36,744 nucleotides of DNA from Treponema sp. (GCA_017550685.1 JAFZOJ010000030.1:1-36744), one strand, 5' to 3'. Shown: positions 25,749 to 34,926, counted from the first letter of the stretch. Numbers and translations: made by a program. Notes: generated by a model not told the origin, from the letters alone.

Positions 25749-26353
25749 AAAGAAAACTTGGAAGCTTTTTATGGCTTATAACTTTTTGTGCAGTCTATCT
25801 GTGCAGCTGCAGTTCAACAAAAAAACTGAGCGGCACCGGAAACTCAGAAATTATCATTCTGGTAATTGACGAGAATAATAAGCCTGTAAAGGATTATCAG
25901 CTTACAATCACACAAAACAATCTGGATTCTTCGGGGTTTTCAAATGAACAGGGAATGTGCTTTTTTCCAGGCATTCCAGACGGACAGGTGTTTGTTACAG
26001 GATATAAAAAAGAATGTACCCGTATTCAGAGCGTCATTCAAATTCAAGGCTGCGGAGACGTATTTTGTTTTAAGGTTCAAGGCGCGCAGAGTGTTTTTTG
26101 CAGGGCTTTGGAACTGTACAAAAATAATCACTATGAACAGGCACTGGCACTTATAGAAAATCTTTATGCCCAGGAAGACACTCTCTGCTGTAATGCAATT
26201 CATTTATTCAAAGCTTATGGTTTTTTGATGGGCAGTAACCTGGACAGTGCACAGGAAGAACTGACTATGATAGATATGGACGCATTTCCGGAACTTGTTC
26301 CGCTGTTTACTGCTGTCAGTTCAAAACTTGAGGAGGGGCGTAATGAAAATTAA
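25745..26353 (+). CDS. Lipoprotein with Ig-like and TPR-like parts
   Basis: 202 residues. The signal peptide ends VYLCSC, giving a lipobox with Cys at about 20-22. Residues 35-100 look like a carboxypeptidase-regulatory/Ig-like beta fold (IIILVIDENNKPVKDYQLTI, then DGQVFVTGYKKECTRI). Residues 115-195 are helical and TPR-like (ALELYKNNHYEQALALIENLY). Lipoproteins with helical repeats often serve as secretin pilotins, so a pilotin-type role for GspD is possible but inferred from context only. Overlaps both neighbours, so co-translated with them. Confidence 0.6.
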   Translation: MKRKLGSFLWLITFCAVYLCSCSSTKKLSGTGNSEIIILVIDENNKPVKDYQLTITQNNLDSSGFSNEQGMCFFPGIPDGQVFVTGYKKECTRIQSVIQIQGCGDVFCFKVQGAQSVFCRALELYKNNHYEQALALIENLYAQEDTLCCNAIHLFKAYGFLMGSNLDSAQEELTMIDMDAFPELVPLFTAVSSKLEEGRNEN

Positions 26354-26822
26354 ATCTAAAAGAAAAATAATTCTGACCAGGCTGCTACTTTTTTATTTTT
26401 CAATCATTACACCATGTTTTGCAGCACCGACTGGATTCGAAGCCTCGTTTCCCTATGCAATAACCGGAGAACTTACGTTTGATTATTCACCGGCTTACGA
26501 GATTTGCGGAATATACGGAAGCTTTTGCAACAACAGAAGTCATCCGGTTTCTTCATTTACGATAGTGTTTTATGTATTTGATTCAGATGGTAATTCACCG
26601 GTAAAGGGAAGAAATAATATCGTAATAAAAATTCAGGAAGAAGTCCCTGCCTTTTGTGACTATGACTTTTGTCTGGCACTGGATAAATATCTGGCGGTTT
26701 CACAGGAGTACGAAGAAAATCCGGATAGCCCGCTGTACGAAATTGAATATCTTTATGTGAGCCGCATTGAATATGAGGATGGTTCTGAATGGTCAGATCC
26801 CTTTGGACTTAAATACTTTTAA
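26343..26822 (+). CDS. Small secreted protein A of a paralogous pair
   Basis: 159 residues from the ATG at 26343, with GGAGG 8 bases upstream. Signal peptide about 1-27 (ending PCFA). The mature part is beta-rich: GIYGSFCNNRSHPVSSFTIV and, near the end, YLYVSRIEYEDGSEWSDPFG. The same plan occurs in the next gene, so the two are tandem duplicates. Function unknown. Being in the operon, they may be accessory factors or substrates of the secretion system. Two shared cysteine-containing strands could be a structural feature. Confidence 0.6.
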   Translation: MKIKSKRKIILTRLLLFYFSIITPCFAAPTGFEASFPYAITGELTFDYSPAYEICGIYGSFCNNRSHPVSSFTIVFYVFDSDGNSPVKGRNNIVIKIQEEVPAFCDYDFCLALDKYLAVSQEYEENPDSPLYEIEYLYVSRIEYEDGSEWSDPFGLKYF

Positions 26823-26836
26823 GCGGAGGATGTCAT

Positions 26837-27286
26837 ATGAAGTTAAACATAAAAACAGGTTTTCTGTTGCTTCTGCCTTTGACTGTGCTTATTGTCTGCT
26901 GTCTTTTTCCCATTACAAACAAGGCTTTATTCAGTGTTTCAGAGCCGGTATATAAAAAAGATTTTCAGACAGATCAGGGTACATTCAAGGGCGTTTGTTT
27001 TGATTTTTATAATAAGTCTGAAAAAACTATAAGGCTAGTGGAATTTAAGATGACAGTGTTCGAAGCCCAGACAGGTTATCCGGCTTTTGAAGGAACAGGA
27101 CTTATAACCGACAGTTACAGCGGCCAGATAAACGGCATGGAGCAGCGAACCATATTTATTCCGCTTGATGATTATGGCCCGGCCTTTGATGAAAGGGATC
27201 TGAAGGTGGATTTATTTTACATCAGTAAGATTATCTATTGTGACGAAACACAGTGGAATGATTATCTGGGCATGACTCAGGAATAA
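26837..27286 (+). CDS. Small secreted or membrane-anchored protein B of a paralogous pair
   Basis: 149 residues with an N-terminal hydrophobic segment (about 9-28) that is either a signal anchor or an uncleaved signal. It matches its upstream neighbour in GVCFDFYNKSEKTIRLVEFK and LFYISKIIYCDETQWNDYLG. GCGGAGG lies 8-9 bases before the ATG and 14 bases separate it from gene A. No known domain recognised. Confidence 0.6.
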   Translation: MKLNIKTGFLLLLPLTVLIVCCLFPITNKALFSVSEPVYKKDFQTDQGTFKGVCFDFYNKSEKTIRLVEFKMTVFEAQTGYPAFEGTGLITDSYSGQINGMEQRTIFIPLDDYGPAFDERDLKVDLFYISKIIYCDETQWNDYLGMTQE

Positions 27287-27298
27287 TCGGGAGGAAAA

Positions 27299-28609
27299 AT
27301 GAATTACAAAAAAAGCCGCAGGACAATGATTTTTTCATTTCTGTTTATTGCGTTGTGTCTGGCTGCCGGCTGCAATCATAATAATCCGCATGGGAAAGCA
27401 AGCGATGTAACAGATTATATTCAGGGACACGGAAATAAAAAGCTGACTCTTCTTGTATATATGGCAGCAGATAATGACCTTGAAAGTTATGCGCTTGAAA
27501 ACATGAAGGCAATGGAGAGGGCAGACCTTAAGAATATGAATGTCCTTGTCCTGATGGACCGGTCCGAAGATTATGACGAAACCGATGGAAACTGGACCGA
27601 CACCAGACTGTTTGAACTTGAACATGATGATACTGACGGAAGCTTTATCATTTCAAGAAGGCTTGATTGTCCTGCATTGGGGCTTTCATCACAAATACCT
27701 ACCGAACTTGATATGGCTAATCCTATGGTGCTCAGTAATTTTATTCAATTTGCAAAAAAGAATTACAGGTCCCAGCAGTACGCACTAATAATCTGGGGTC
27801 ATGGAACCGGCTGGCGTTATTCAAATTCAAATGCGGCGGTACGAGCGGTTGCCCTGGATGATAAATCCGGAAATTTTATGAGCATTGCAGATATGGGAAA
27901 AGCGTTGAAAAATCAGGGGCTGGCAGTCATTGGTTTTGATACCTGCTTTGGCGGTGTTTTTGAAAATATTTATGAACTAAAGGAGATGGCCGCTTATTCT
28001 GTTGCAAGTCCTGGAATTACTCCGTCTGCTGGCTGGGATTATCAGAAGCTTTTGTCCAGTCTGGAGGCCGGAGACTTTTCTTCAAAATCCATAGCTTTGT
28101 GCATGGCTCAAAGTGCTTCTGCCGGAATAACGGTCTTTGACAATACAAAACTTGAAGACGCGATGAATGCACTCGAAGCTTTTTCACAAGGTCTGGCCCA
28201 GACAATTGTCGATATGCCTTCTCAAACCCGCGTTTTTAATCAGCTGATGTCGGTTAAATCTTATGTGTATACACAGTTTCCCTGCGACAGATATCTGGAT
28301 ATACCATCGCTTGCAGCTTTTTACAGCACGCAGGGGGAGGGACGGCTGGTGCAGGAGGCACAAAACCTTAAGGAAAAAATCTCTGCACTAACTGTTGCAG
28401 CCGGGAGTCAGAATGCGTCGGGTGTAGGCATAAACTTTATACCAATGACTTCACCGGGTGTAACAGCACTTTCACACTCCAGGGATTACATCAAGGATGA
28501 AAATCTTTCGGACCAGTGTGCCTTTATAAAAGAAAGTCAATGGTGGGTTCCTACAAAGGACCGCGAATCAGATTCACTTTTAAACAAGCTTTTTTATAGA
28601 AGCTACTGA
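27299..28609 (+). CDS. Clostripain-family (C11) cysteine protease lipoprotein
   Basis: 436 residues. The signal peptide ends LCLAAGC, a good lipobox (Cys about 25). The peptidase C11 domain is clear: LTLLVYMAADNDLESYALENM, ALIIWGHGTGW with catalytic His168, and VIGFDTCFGGVFENIYEL with catalytic Cys216, then SVASPGITPSAGWDY. Clostripain-type enzymes cut after Arg or Lys; the specificity-determining residues are not read here. As a lipoprotein it would act in the periplasm or at the outer membrane. It lies 18 bases before the RHS gene, which makes it a natural candidate for processing that protein or another secreted substrate. GGGAGG precedes its ATG. Confidence 0.88.
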   Translation: MNYKKSRRTMIFSFLFIALCLAAGCNHNNPHGKASDVTDYIQGHGNKKLTLLVYMAADNDLESYALENMKAMERADLKNMNVLVLMDRSEDYDETDGNWTDTRLFELEHDDTDGSFIISRRLDCPALGLSSQIPTELDMANPMVLSNFIQFAKKNYRSQQYALIIWGHGTGWRYSNSNAAVRAVALDDKSGNFMSIADMGKALKNQGLAVIGFDTCFGGVFENIYELKEMAAYSVASPGITPSAGWDYQKLLSSLEAGDFSSKSIALCMAQSASAGITVFDNTKLEDAMNALEAFSQGLAQTIVDMPSQTRVFNQLMSVKSYVYTQFPCDRYLDIPSLAAFYSTQGEGRLVQEAQNLKEKISALTVAAGSQNASGVGINFIPMTSPGVTALSHSRDYIKDENLSDQCAFIKESQWWVPTKDRESDSLLNKLFYRSY

Positions 28610-28627
28610 TATTTCAAGGAGGGGTAA

Positions 28628-31600
28628 ATGAAAAGAATAATCTTTTTTATGGCAGTATTCTGCTTAATTATTTTTCCGTATGTGATGTTTGCGGATGCTC
28701 CAACTTATGAGTATGTTACTTATGGAGATCAGGCATATGGCAGCGGTAACGATGGAGAAGGAGAAGGCGGCGGAGAAGGTGGGGGCTCCGGCGGTGGACC
28801 TTCAGAAACTGACTTGTTGAAAGCAGCCGACGACCTTGCAGAAAAGCTGGATGATATCGAGGATGCTTTTACCGAGATTCCTTGTATAGACGAAACAGAT
28901 TCAATCGAGCAGTCCGCTGATAATAAAATATCAGAATGTGAAAGCTCTTCGGAAAATATTAATCAGTCAGAAGAAGCAGTACTTGGCGATAATCAGGCAA
29001 AATCAGAAGATAAAAATAATCAGGCAGCCGCGGTAACAGAAGGAGATCCGGTAATTATTTCGGAAGGAGCGTATGAACAGCGCGATACAGATTTTTCAAC
29101 CGGCGGTCCTTTGCCTTTTCAGCTGAACAGAAGATATGTTTCTTCTTCCAAAATTATTTCTGCATTTGGTTACGGCTGGTCTTCAAATCTGGATCAAAGA
29201 ATCATTCTTGGAATAGATACTGTTTCTTTACAAAACAAACAGCGCCTGGAAAAAAATCTGAGTGATATCCAGAATCAGATTACTGCGCTCGAAAAAAATC
29301 TTGCTAAAGCGTTCAATATTTCAAGTATTTACAATGCAGAAAGTGAACTTCAAAATCGTCTCAAAAACTGTACGGAGCTTTTGCCGTCGCTGGAGGAACT
29401 GAAAAAATCAATTGATTCACTCTCTGCTTATACCGGCAGCAGTTCTGTTAATGCAAAGGTAACGCAATTAAAACAAAGTTATCAAAAACAAAAGACCGAA
29501 ATTGAAGAAAAGACTGCGGATATCAAACGTATAATCAGTTTGTTGCCGCAATATGTTGCCCTTATAAATTCCTACAAACAAAAACAATTACGGCTGCAGA
29601 AGGCACTTGAGCAATATAAGGCAGTTCTTGAAAAAAGCGAAAACAGGCATACGAAAAATCAATTTGTTTTATTTGCAGGTATGGAAAGCTGGTATGAGCA
29701 GACAGGTCTGAATACAATCACTGTAATTGATGAAGACGGATATCCTCATATTCTTTTTGAAGCTGAACAAAACAGCGGTGTCTGGATTAATGAATCTGAT
29801 AAAAAAATCATTAATTGCCGCCTTGCAAAATCAGACGCGACTTACAAACTTTCTCTTGCTGATGGAACAATAAAAGAATTTGATTCTGCCGGTTTAATAA
29901 TAAAGATTATAGACCGAAATGGAAACACAGTGATTTTTGAACGAAACTCACAGGAACAGGTTGTAGCGGTAGAAACTTCGTCTGGTCAGAAATGGCTTTT
30001 TGAATATCAGGGAAATTACATTACGAAAATCAAAAACGTCAGGGACGAAACGGAATGTGCAGTTTATGTCTACAATCAGAATAAACTTGTTTCTGTCACC
30101 GATTGCGAAAATGATACCGTAACAATGACTTATGATTCTGACGGCCATATGAATACAGTAAAAAAATGTGACGGTAGCTTTGTTCAGTTTGTTTATGGAG
30201 AAAAAACTGCAGATGGAAAAACTCTTGTAACTTCAACCGTAAACGAGGAAGGATTTGCAGAGTACTTTGAATATGACAGAAAACAAAAATGCATGGCTTA
30301 TACAGACCACGACGGAAACCAGACTATCTATCATTTTGATGATAAGCATAGAACTATATGTGTCCAATATCCTGACGGTTCAATTATAAAAAACGAATAT
30401 GATGAAAGCGGAAATCTTATCAAGCAGAATACAAACGGCTGTGTCACAAGATTTTTTTATGATGAAAAAGGAAATAAAATCCGCGCACTTTATGATGATT
30501 CAACGATAGAAGAATGGACCTGGGATTCATATAATCTGCAAACTTCCTGGAAAGACAGAGATGGAGTTTTAACAGAATTTATCCGCGATGGAAAAGGAAA
30601 TCTTACCGAATACAGATGCGGCGGACAGACAGTTTTTTCACGGACATATGATTCAAAAGGTCAGATTGTTAAAAATACTGTCTATGGATCGCAGCCGGTT
30701 ATCACCAATTATTTCTACGATTCTTTTGGAAATATTACCTGCATAACCAAGGCGGATTCAAAAAAAGAATATGAATATGATAACAGAAACAGACTCAAAA
30801 AAACTTTTGAAAATGAAAAGCTGATTTCTGAATATACATATAAAGATCACAAGATTATCAAAAAAGATTATAACGGGCTTGTAAGCACTTACTGTACCAA
30901 CGGCCGTAAAGATCTTGTAGAGGTTGAACAAAAGGATTGTATTACAGGTTCTGTGCATACGACAAAAATAACTTACGACAAAAGACATCTTCCGCTCAAG
31001 GTTTATATCGGTGATGATAAAGTGCAGAAACTTTATACGTCTTATGTGTATACCAAAGAGGGTAAACTAAAGGCGCAGATTCTGCACGATACAAATCAAA
31101 CCGGAAACTGGATAACGATTTATGAATATTATGCAGGACAAATTTCTGAAAAAAAACAGTTTAAGATTACATCTCCTTTGAGTGATATTGAAGGTTCTGA
31201 ATCAGAGCTTGATTCTCTGCTCCGGCTTGCGGGCGAGAATGTTTATTCCATCAAATGTGAATATACAAAGCTTGGTTCAAACGGAAAACTCTTGTCTTTA
31301 TCACAGGGAGATGAAAATCAGAATCTGTTTGAATATGACAGCTACGGCAGGCTGGTAAAAACAACAGATGCAAACGGTCAGATAAAGCAGATGTCCTATT
31401 CAGGAGCCGGACGAAGAACCGGAAGTCAGTCCGAATATGGCGGCTGGTATGAATACAGCTATAATTCCAGAGGTTTGTTGTCGGCTCAAGGCGAAAAAGG
31501 AAAAGAAAGTATTCGGACAGAATATTATCCTGATGGGAGTATAAAAAGCGAAACCAACCGTTATGGAATTTCAACTCTATACAATTATGATAAGACCGGA

Positions 31601-34462
31601 CTTGTTTCTTCAATTCTAACCGGAAATAAAATAACCTTTTATGAATATGATTCTTTTCAAAGAGTTACTGATATTAAGGTTGTAGATTCAAGAAACAAGG
31701 CAGAACCGGTGTATTGTGAATGGTATGAATATTTTCCTGATGATAGAGGCATGACTGTAATAAAGGGAGAAAAATATAAAACGACATATAGCTTTGATGC
31801 CTTTGGAAATGTAGTGGAACAAAAGGATGCAAATGGAAATACAAAACATTATGACTATAATTTTAATAATCAGGTGACCGCATCGTATGACGGCTATGGA
31901 AACAAAACTCTGTTTGAATATAATGCACTTGGAAAACTTTTTAGCTGCACAATTCCAGATGGTTCTCAAACCTTGTATGAATATAATTCTTCTGGTCAGT
32001 TATGCAAGGTGACTGATGAATGTGGGACAGTTTATTCGGGAGGTTATGATAAATCGGGTCGTCTGATAAAAGAACAGACTCGTGCCGACAGCGAAAAAAC
32101 TTATGAATATGATAAAGGCGGAAGAATAGTAAAGGTTTTATGTGCTGGAGAAATCGTTCAAAGTTTTTCATACAGCAAAAATCAAAGAACTGTTACTGTT
32201 ACAGATGGTAATGGAGAAAACTATATTTACAATTATGATGATTTTGGGCGGCTTACAGATGAATGCAACAGGCTTGGATTCCAGGCCAGATATTTTTATG
32301 ATCAGGAAAATCAGCTGCAAAAACAAATTCAGCCGGATGAATGTTCTGCTGTAATTATTTATTCTGCAGATCGTACTGTTCATACAGTGCAGTACTCAGA
32401 CGGCAGTGAGAATTATTTTGTATATGACGTAACAGGTAACATTGTGGAATCTGGAAATGCCTTTGGTAAAACAATTTATGAATATGACAAGGCCGGATAT
32501 CTTGTTTTTCAAAAGGAGGTTTCTACTGGCGAAGAAATTAATTATATCTATGATGATGCAGGAAACAGAACGCATCTTTACAGCTCTAACAGGGAAACTT
32601 TATATGTTTATGGTAAGAATAATGAGGTAACCGAAGTTTTTGATAACAGACAGAGGATAAAGATTAATCTTGAGTATGATTCAGCTGGTCGTGAAATAAA
32701 AAGAAGCTTTGCAAATGGTATAAGTCAGAATACATTTTATGACAGGGCAGGACGTGTTACACTTATTATACAGAAATCTGCTGCGAACGAAATTGTCTGG
32801 GCTCAAGGTTATGTTTATGGTCAGGATGGAAAACGAATCATGACTGTTGATGATAAAGGGCGGGTAACAAAGTATGAATACAATAGGTGCGGACAGCTTG
32901 CGGCGGTGTGGTATCCGTATTCTCCCGAGCTTGAAGACAAGCTTAAAAAAGAGGCTATGGAAAACGGACTTGCCGCTATAGATGAAATTGCGGCAAATGA
33001 ATTTCTTACAGGTTCTCAACTTATGATGCTTGTGCCGCTTCTTGAACAGATGCAGTATGGGTTGTCATCACGGCTTACTAATCTTCAGGGTTTTGTAAAA
33101 GAAAGCTTTGAGTATGACAGAAACGGCAACCGCACAAAAAAAACAAATGCATATGGAACAATTTCGTATGTTTATGATTCAGAAAACAGATTGCTTTTTA
33201 GTGGCGTAATAGGAAAATCGGGTGTAGAATATTCTTACGATAAGAACGGCAATCTGCTTGTACAGGAAAGTGAATTGAAAAAGATACATTATGTATACAA
33301 TTCTCAAAACCGTCTCAATTATTGCGAAGTAACGGACAAGGTAGAAAAAACGCAGGTCCGTACAGCCTTTGCATACGATGCTTTTGGAAGACGAACTCTT
33401 GTTCAGAACGAGGGGACGGCCCCGCAGCAAACAATATATGACGGCTTTTCTTTTGATGTACTCAGACAGTGTCAGGTGCTAGACAAAGACTTTTTCTTGA
33501 CTGCTTCAGATCCTGGATTGAGTTCAGGTTATTCCGGAAAACCAACAGGCGGACGTTATCGTTATCTCAGCGAGACTTCCGGAACAAAAGAATCCGGCCG
33601 TTATAGAGGAACTCGAACAACCTTTAATGTAAACGGCACTCTTGCCGCCCAGTCAGCAGATTATGAAGTTCAATATCTTTCAACAGATCTTTGTGGCAGC
33701 ATAGTTTCAGTTTCCGACAGTCATGGTTACCAGCTTGGCTCTTACACCTATGATGCCTTTGGCTCTCTGCTTCAGAACAATAATTCCAGCTCCCCATCTT
33801 ACGGCTACCTTGGAAAACCATACGACCCTCTAACCAATCTCTATAACTACGGCTACCGCGACTACACCCCGTCAACCTCCCGCTTTACCACCCCCGACCC
33901 CCTCCGCGACGGCCCCAACTGGTTCACCTACTGCAACAACGACCCCATCAACTTTGTAGATTTGTGGGGGTTGTGTGCGAGTGATAAAGCAGAAGTAAAT
34001 AATGGAGTTGCTCCACCAATTGGTTTAACTTGGGATGATGCACAATATGTAACAAGTCCATGGGGAGAAAGAGAATCATTTGTAGCTAATAATGGAAAAA
34101 TAGTATCTTCAGGACATAATGGAATAGATTATGGTGCTGATGAAGGAACTAGAATTAATGCTGTAATGGATGGCACAGTTACTAAAGTAGAGTTAAATCC
34201 TGATAACTCAAGAGGGTATGGAATATATGTGGAAATTACACATGATAATGGATCACATACATTATATGCTCATCAAAGCAAAACTATTGTGACCGAAGGG
34301 CAGAGTGTGGAAGCGGGACAGAAAATAGGCGAAGTTGGTTCTACAGGAAAGGTAACAGGTCCTCATCTTCATCTAGGTTATGATGGAAATGGGGATGGAA
34401 AATATGAAAAAACAAATCAAAAAGATAATCCAGACAGATTATTATATGCAGGAGGTGACTAA
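28628..34462 (+). CDS. Secreted RHS/YD-repeat polymorphic-toxin protein with M23 peptidase tip
   Basis: 1944 residues. A Sec signal peptide (about 1-22, ending VMFA) is followed by a Gly-rich stretch (about 38-60). The RHS entry domain starts near 139 (GDPVIISEGAYEQRDTDF). An unusual coiled-coil insertion lies at about 200-340. Then come many YD repeats (YEYDSxGRL type) forming the RHS shell, and the conserved core end GYRDYTPSTSRFTTPDPLRD to DLWGL (1778-1782). The C-terminal tip (1783-1944) is an LytM/M23 metallopeptidase: His1830 and Asp1834 in HNGIDYG, His1882 in HTLYAHQ, and His1913 and His1915 in GPHLHLG. The likely payload is a peptidoglycan endopeptidase. AGGAGGGG stands 5 bases before the ATG. 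Codons turn AT-rich after the core, as expected for an exchanged tip. Confidence 0.93.
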   Translation: MKRIIFFMAVFCLIIFPYVMFADAPTYEYVTYGDQAYGSGNDGEGEGGGEGGGSGGGPSETDLLKAADDLAEKLDDIEDAFTEIPCIDETDSIEQSADNKISECESSSENINQSEEAVLGDNQAKSEDKNNQAAAVTEGDPVIISEGAYEQRDTDFSTGGPLPFQLNRRYVSSSKIISAFGYGWSSNLDQRIILGIDTVSLQNKQRLEKNLSDIQNQITALEKNLAKAFNISSIYNAESELQNRLKNCTELLPSLEELKKSIDSLSAYTGSSSVNAKVTQLKQSYQKQKTEIEEKTADIKRIISLLPQYVALINSYKQKQLRLQKALEQYKAVLEKSENRHTKNQFVLFAGMESWYEQTGLNTITVIDEDGYPHILFEAEQNSGVWINESDKKIINCRLAKSDATYKLSLADGTIKEFDSAGLIIKIIDRNGNTVIFERNSQEQVVAVETSSGQKWLFEYQGNYITKIKNVRDETECAVYVYNQNKLVSVTDCENDTVTMTYDSDGHMNTVKKCDGSFVQFVYGEKTADGKTLVTSTVNEEGFAEYFEYDRKQKCMAYTDHDGNQTIYHFDDKHRTICVQYPDGSIIKNEYDESGNLIKQNTNGCVTRFFYDEKGNKIRALYDDSTIEEWTWDSYNLQTSWKDRDGVLTEFIRDGKGNLTEYRCGGQTVFSRTYDSKGQIVKNTVYGSQPVITNYFYDSFGNITCITKADSKKEYEYDNRNRLKKTFENEKLISEYTYKDHKIIKKDYNGLVSTYCTNGRKDLVEVEQKDCITGSVHTTKITYDKRHLPLKVYIGDDKVQKLYTSYVYTKEGKLKAQILHDTNQTGNWITIYEYYAGQISEKKQFKITSPLSDIEGSESELDSLLRLAGENVYSIKCEYTKLGSNGKLLSLSQGDENQNLFEYDSYGRLVKTTDANGQIKQMSYSGAGRRTGSQSEYGGWYEYSYNSRGLLSAQGEKGKESIRTEYYPDGSIKSETNRYGISTLYNYDKTGLVSSILTGNKITFYEYDSFQRVTDIKVVDSRNKAEPVYCEWYEYFPDDRGMTVIKGEKYKTTYSFDAFGNVVEQKDANGNTKHYDYNFNNQVTASYDGYGNKTLFEYNALGKLFSCTIPDGSQTLYEYNSSGQLCKVTDECGTVYSGGYDKSGRLIKEQTRADSEKTYEYDKGGRIVKVLCAGEIVQSFSYSKNQRTVTVTDGNGENYIYNYDDFGRLTDECNRLGFQARYFYDQENQLQKQIQPDECSAVIIYSADRTVHTVQYSDGSENYFVYDVTGNIVESGNAFGKTIYEYDKAGYLVFQKEVSTGEEINYIYDDAGNRTHLYSSNRETLYVYGKNNEVTEVFDNRQRIKINLEYDSAGREIKRSFANGISQNTFYDRAGRVTLIIQKSAANEIVWAQGYVYGQDGKRIMTVDDKGRVTKYEYNRCGQLAAVWYPYSPELEDKLKKEAMENGLAAIDEIAANEFLTGSQLMMLVPLLEQMQYGLSSRLTNLQGFVKESFEYDRNGNRTKKTNAYGTISYVYDSENRLLFSGVIGKSGVEYSYDKNGNLLVQESELKKIHYVYNSQNRLNYCEVTDKVEKTQVRTAFAYDAFGRRTLVQNEGTAPQQTIYDGFSFDVLRQCQVLDKDFFLTASDPGLSSGYSGKPTGGRYRYLSETSGTKESGRYRGTRTTFNVNGTLAAQSADYEVQYLSTDLCGSIVSVSDSHGYQLGSYTYDAFGSLLQNNNSSSPSYGYLGKPYDPLTNLYNYGYRDYTPSTSRFTTPDPLRDGPNWFTYCNNDPINFVDLWGLCASDKAEVNNGVAPPIGLTWDDAQYVTSPWGERESFVANNGKIVSSGHNGIDYGADEGTRINAVMDGTVTKVELNPDNSRGYGIYVEITHDNGSHTLYAHQSKTIVTEGQSVEAGQKIGEVGSTGKVTGPHLHLGYDGNGDGKYEKTNQKDNPDRLLYAGGD
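33974..34462 (+). other. Exchangeable toxin-tip module of the RHS gene (M23 metallopeptidase)
   Basis: The boundary is abrupt. The last RHS-core segment (about 33780-33957) is C-rich with mostly NNC codons, while everything after DLWGL is AT-rich and free of that bias. All M23 zinc and catalytic residues are intact. Sequence of this kind is typically swapped together with its immunity gene. Confidence 0.75.
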
Positions 34463-34926
34463 TGAAAAAAATTATATTTAGTATATTTTTATGTACGTTT
34501 GTTTCTTTTGGTTTTGCAGAAAACTATGCATTGCATCTCGATATGTCTTTGGAAGATATAGTCAAGATTTATGGAGAACCGAAAGAAAATTATGTCGTCA
34601 AACCTTTTCCCAAACAAGAATGGGATCTGATATGTTTTCATTATGATTTTCTTGATGTTTATTCATATCGAAGTCAAAAGGTTGTGAATGGTATTTATAT
34701 ATATTCTGATAAGTATTTAGGATTGATAGATAAAAACTATATTCATTGTGGGAAAACAAAAGAAGAAATTGAACACTGTTTTGGGAAAGGATATTTTGAG
34801 GGAAAAGATACAAAAGATGAATATACTTATTCGTATGCACTAAATGATTTTAGAGAATTAAATTGTTATTACAACCAAGAAAATATACTCTGTGGTTTCT
34901 ATTTTGGATATGTCGATCCTGAATAA
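34462..34926 (+). CDS. Candidate periplasmic immunity protein for the M23 tip
   Basis: 154 residues. Signal peptide about 1-19 (MKKIIFSIFLCTFVSFGFA). The mature domain is mixed alpha/beta with DMSLEDIVKIYGEP and, later, GKTKEEIEHCFGKGYFEGKD, two similar helix-strand units that suggest a BLIP-like or SmpA/OmlA-type repeat. The ATG overlaps the RHS stop by one base (TAATG), and it shares the AT-rich composition of the toxin tip. A secreted immunity protein makes sense because the toxin's target, peptidoglycan, lies outside the inner membrane. Activity is inferred from position only. Confidence 0.6.
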   Translation: MKKIIFSIFLCTFVSFGFAENYALHLDMSLEDIVKIYGEPKENYVVKPFPKQEWDLICFHYDFLDVYSYRSQKVVNGIYIYSDKYLGLIDKNYIHCGKTKEEIEHCFGKGYFEGKDTKDEYTYSYALNDFRELNCYYNQENILCGFYFGYVDPE

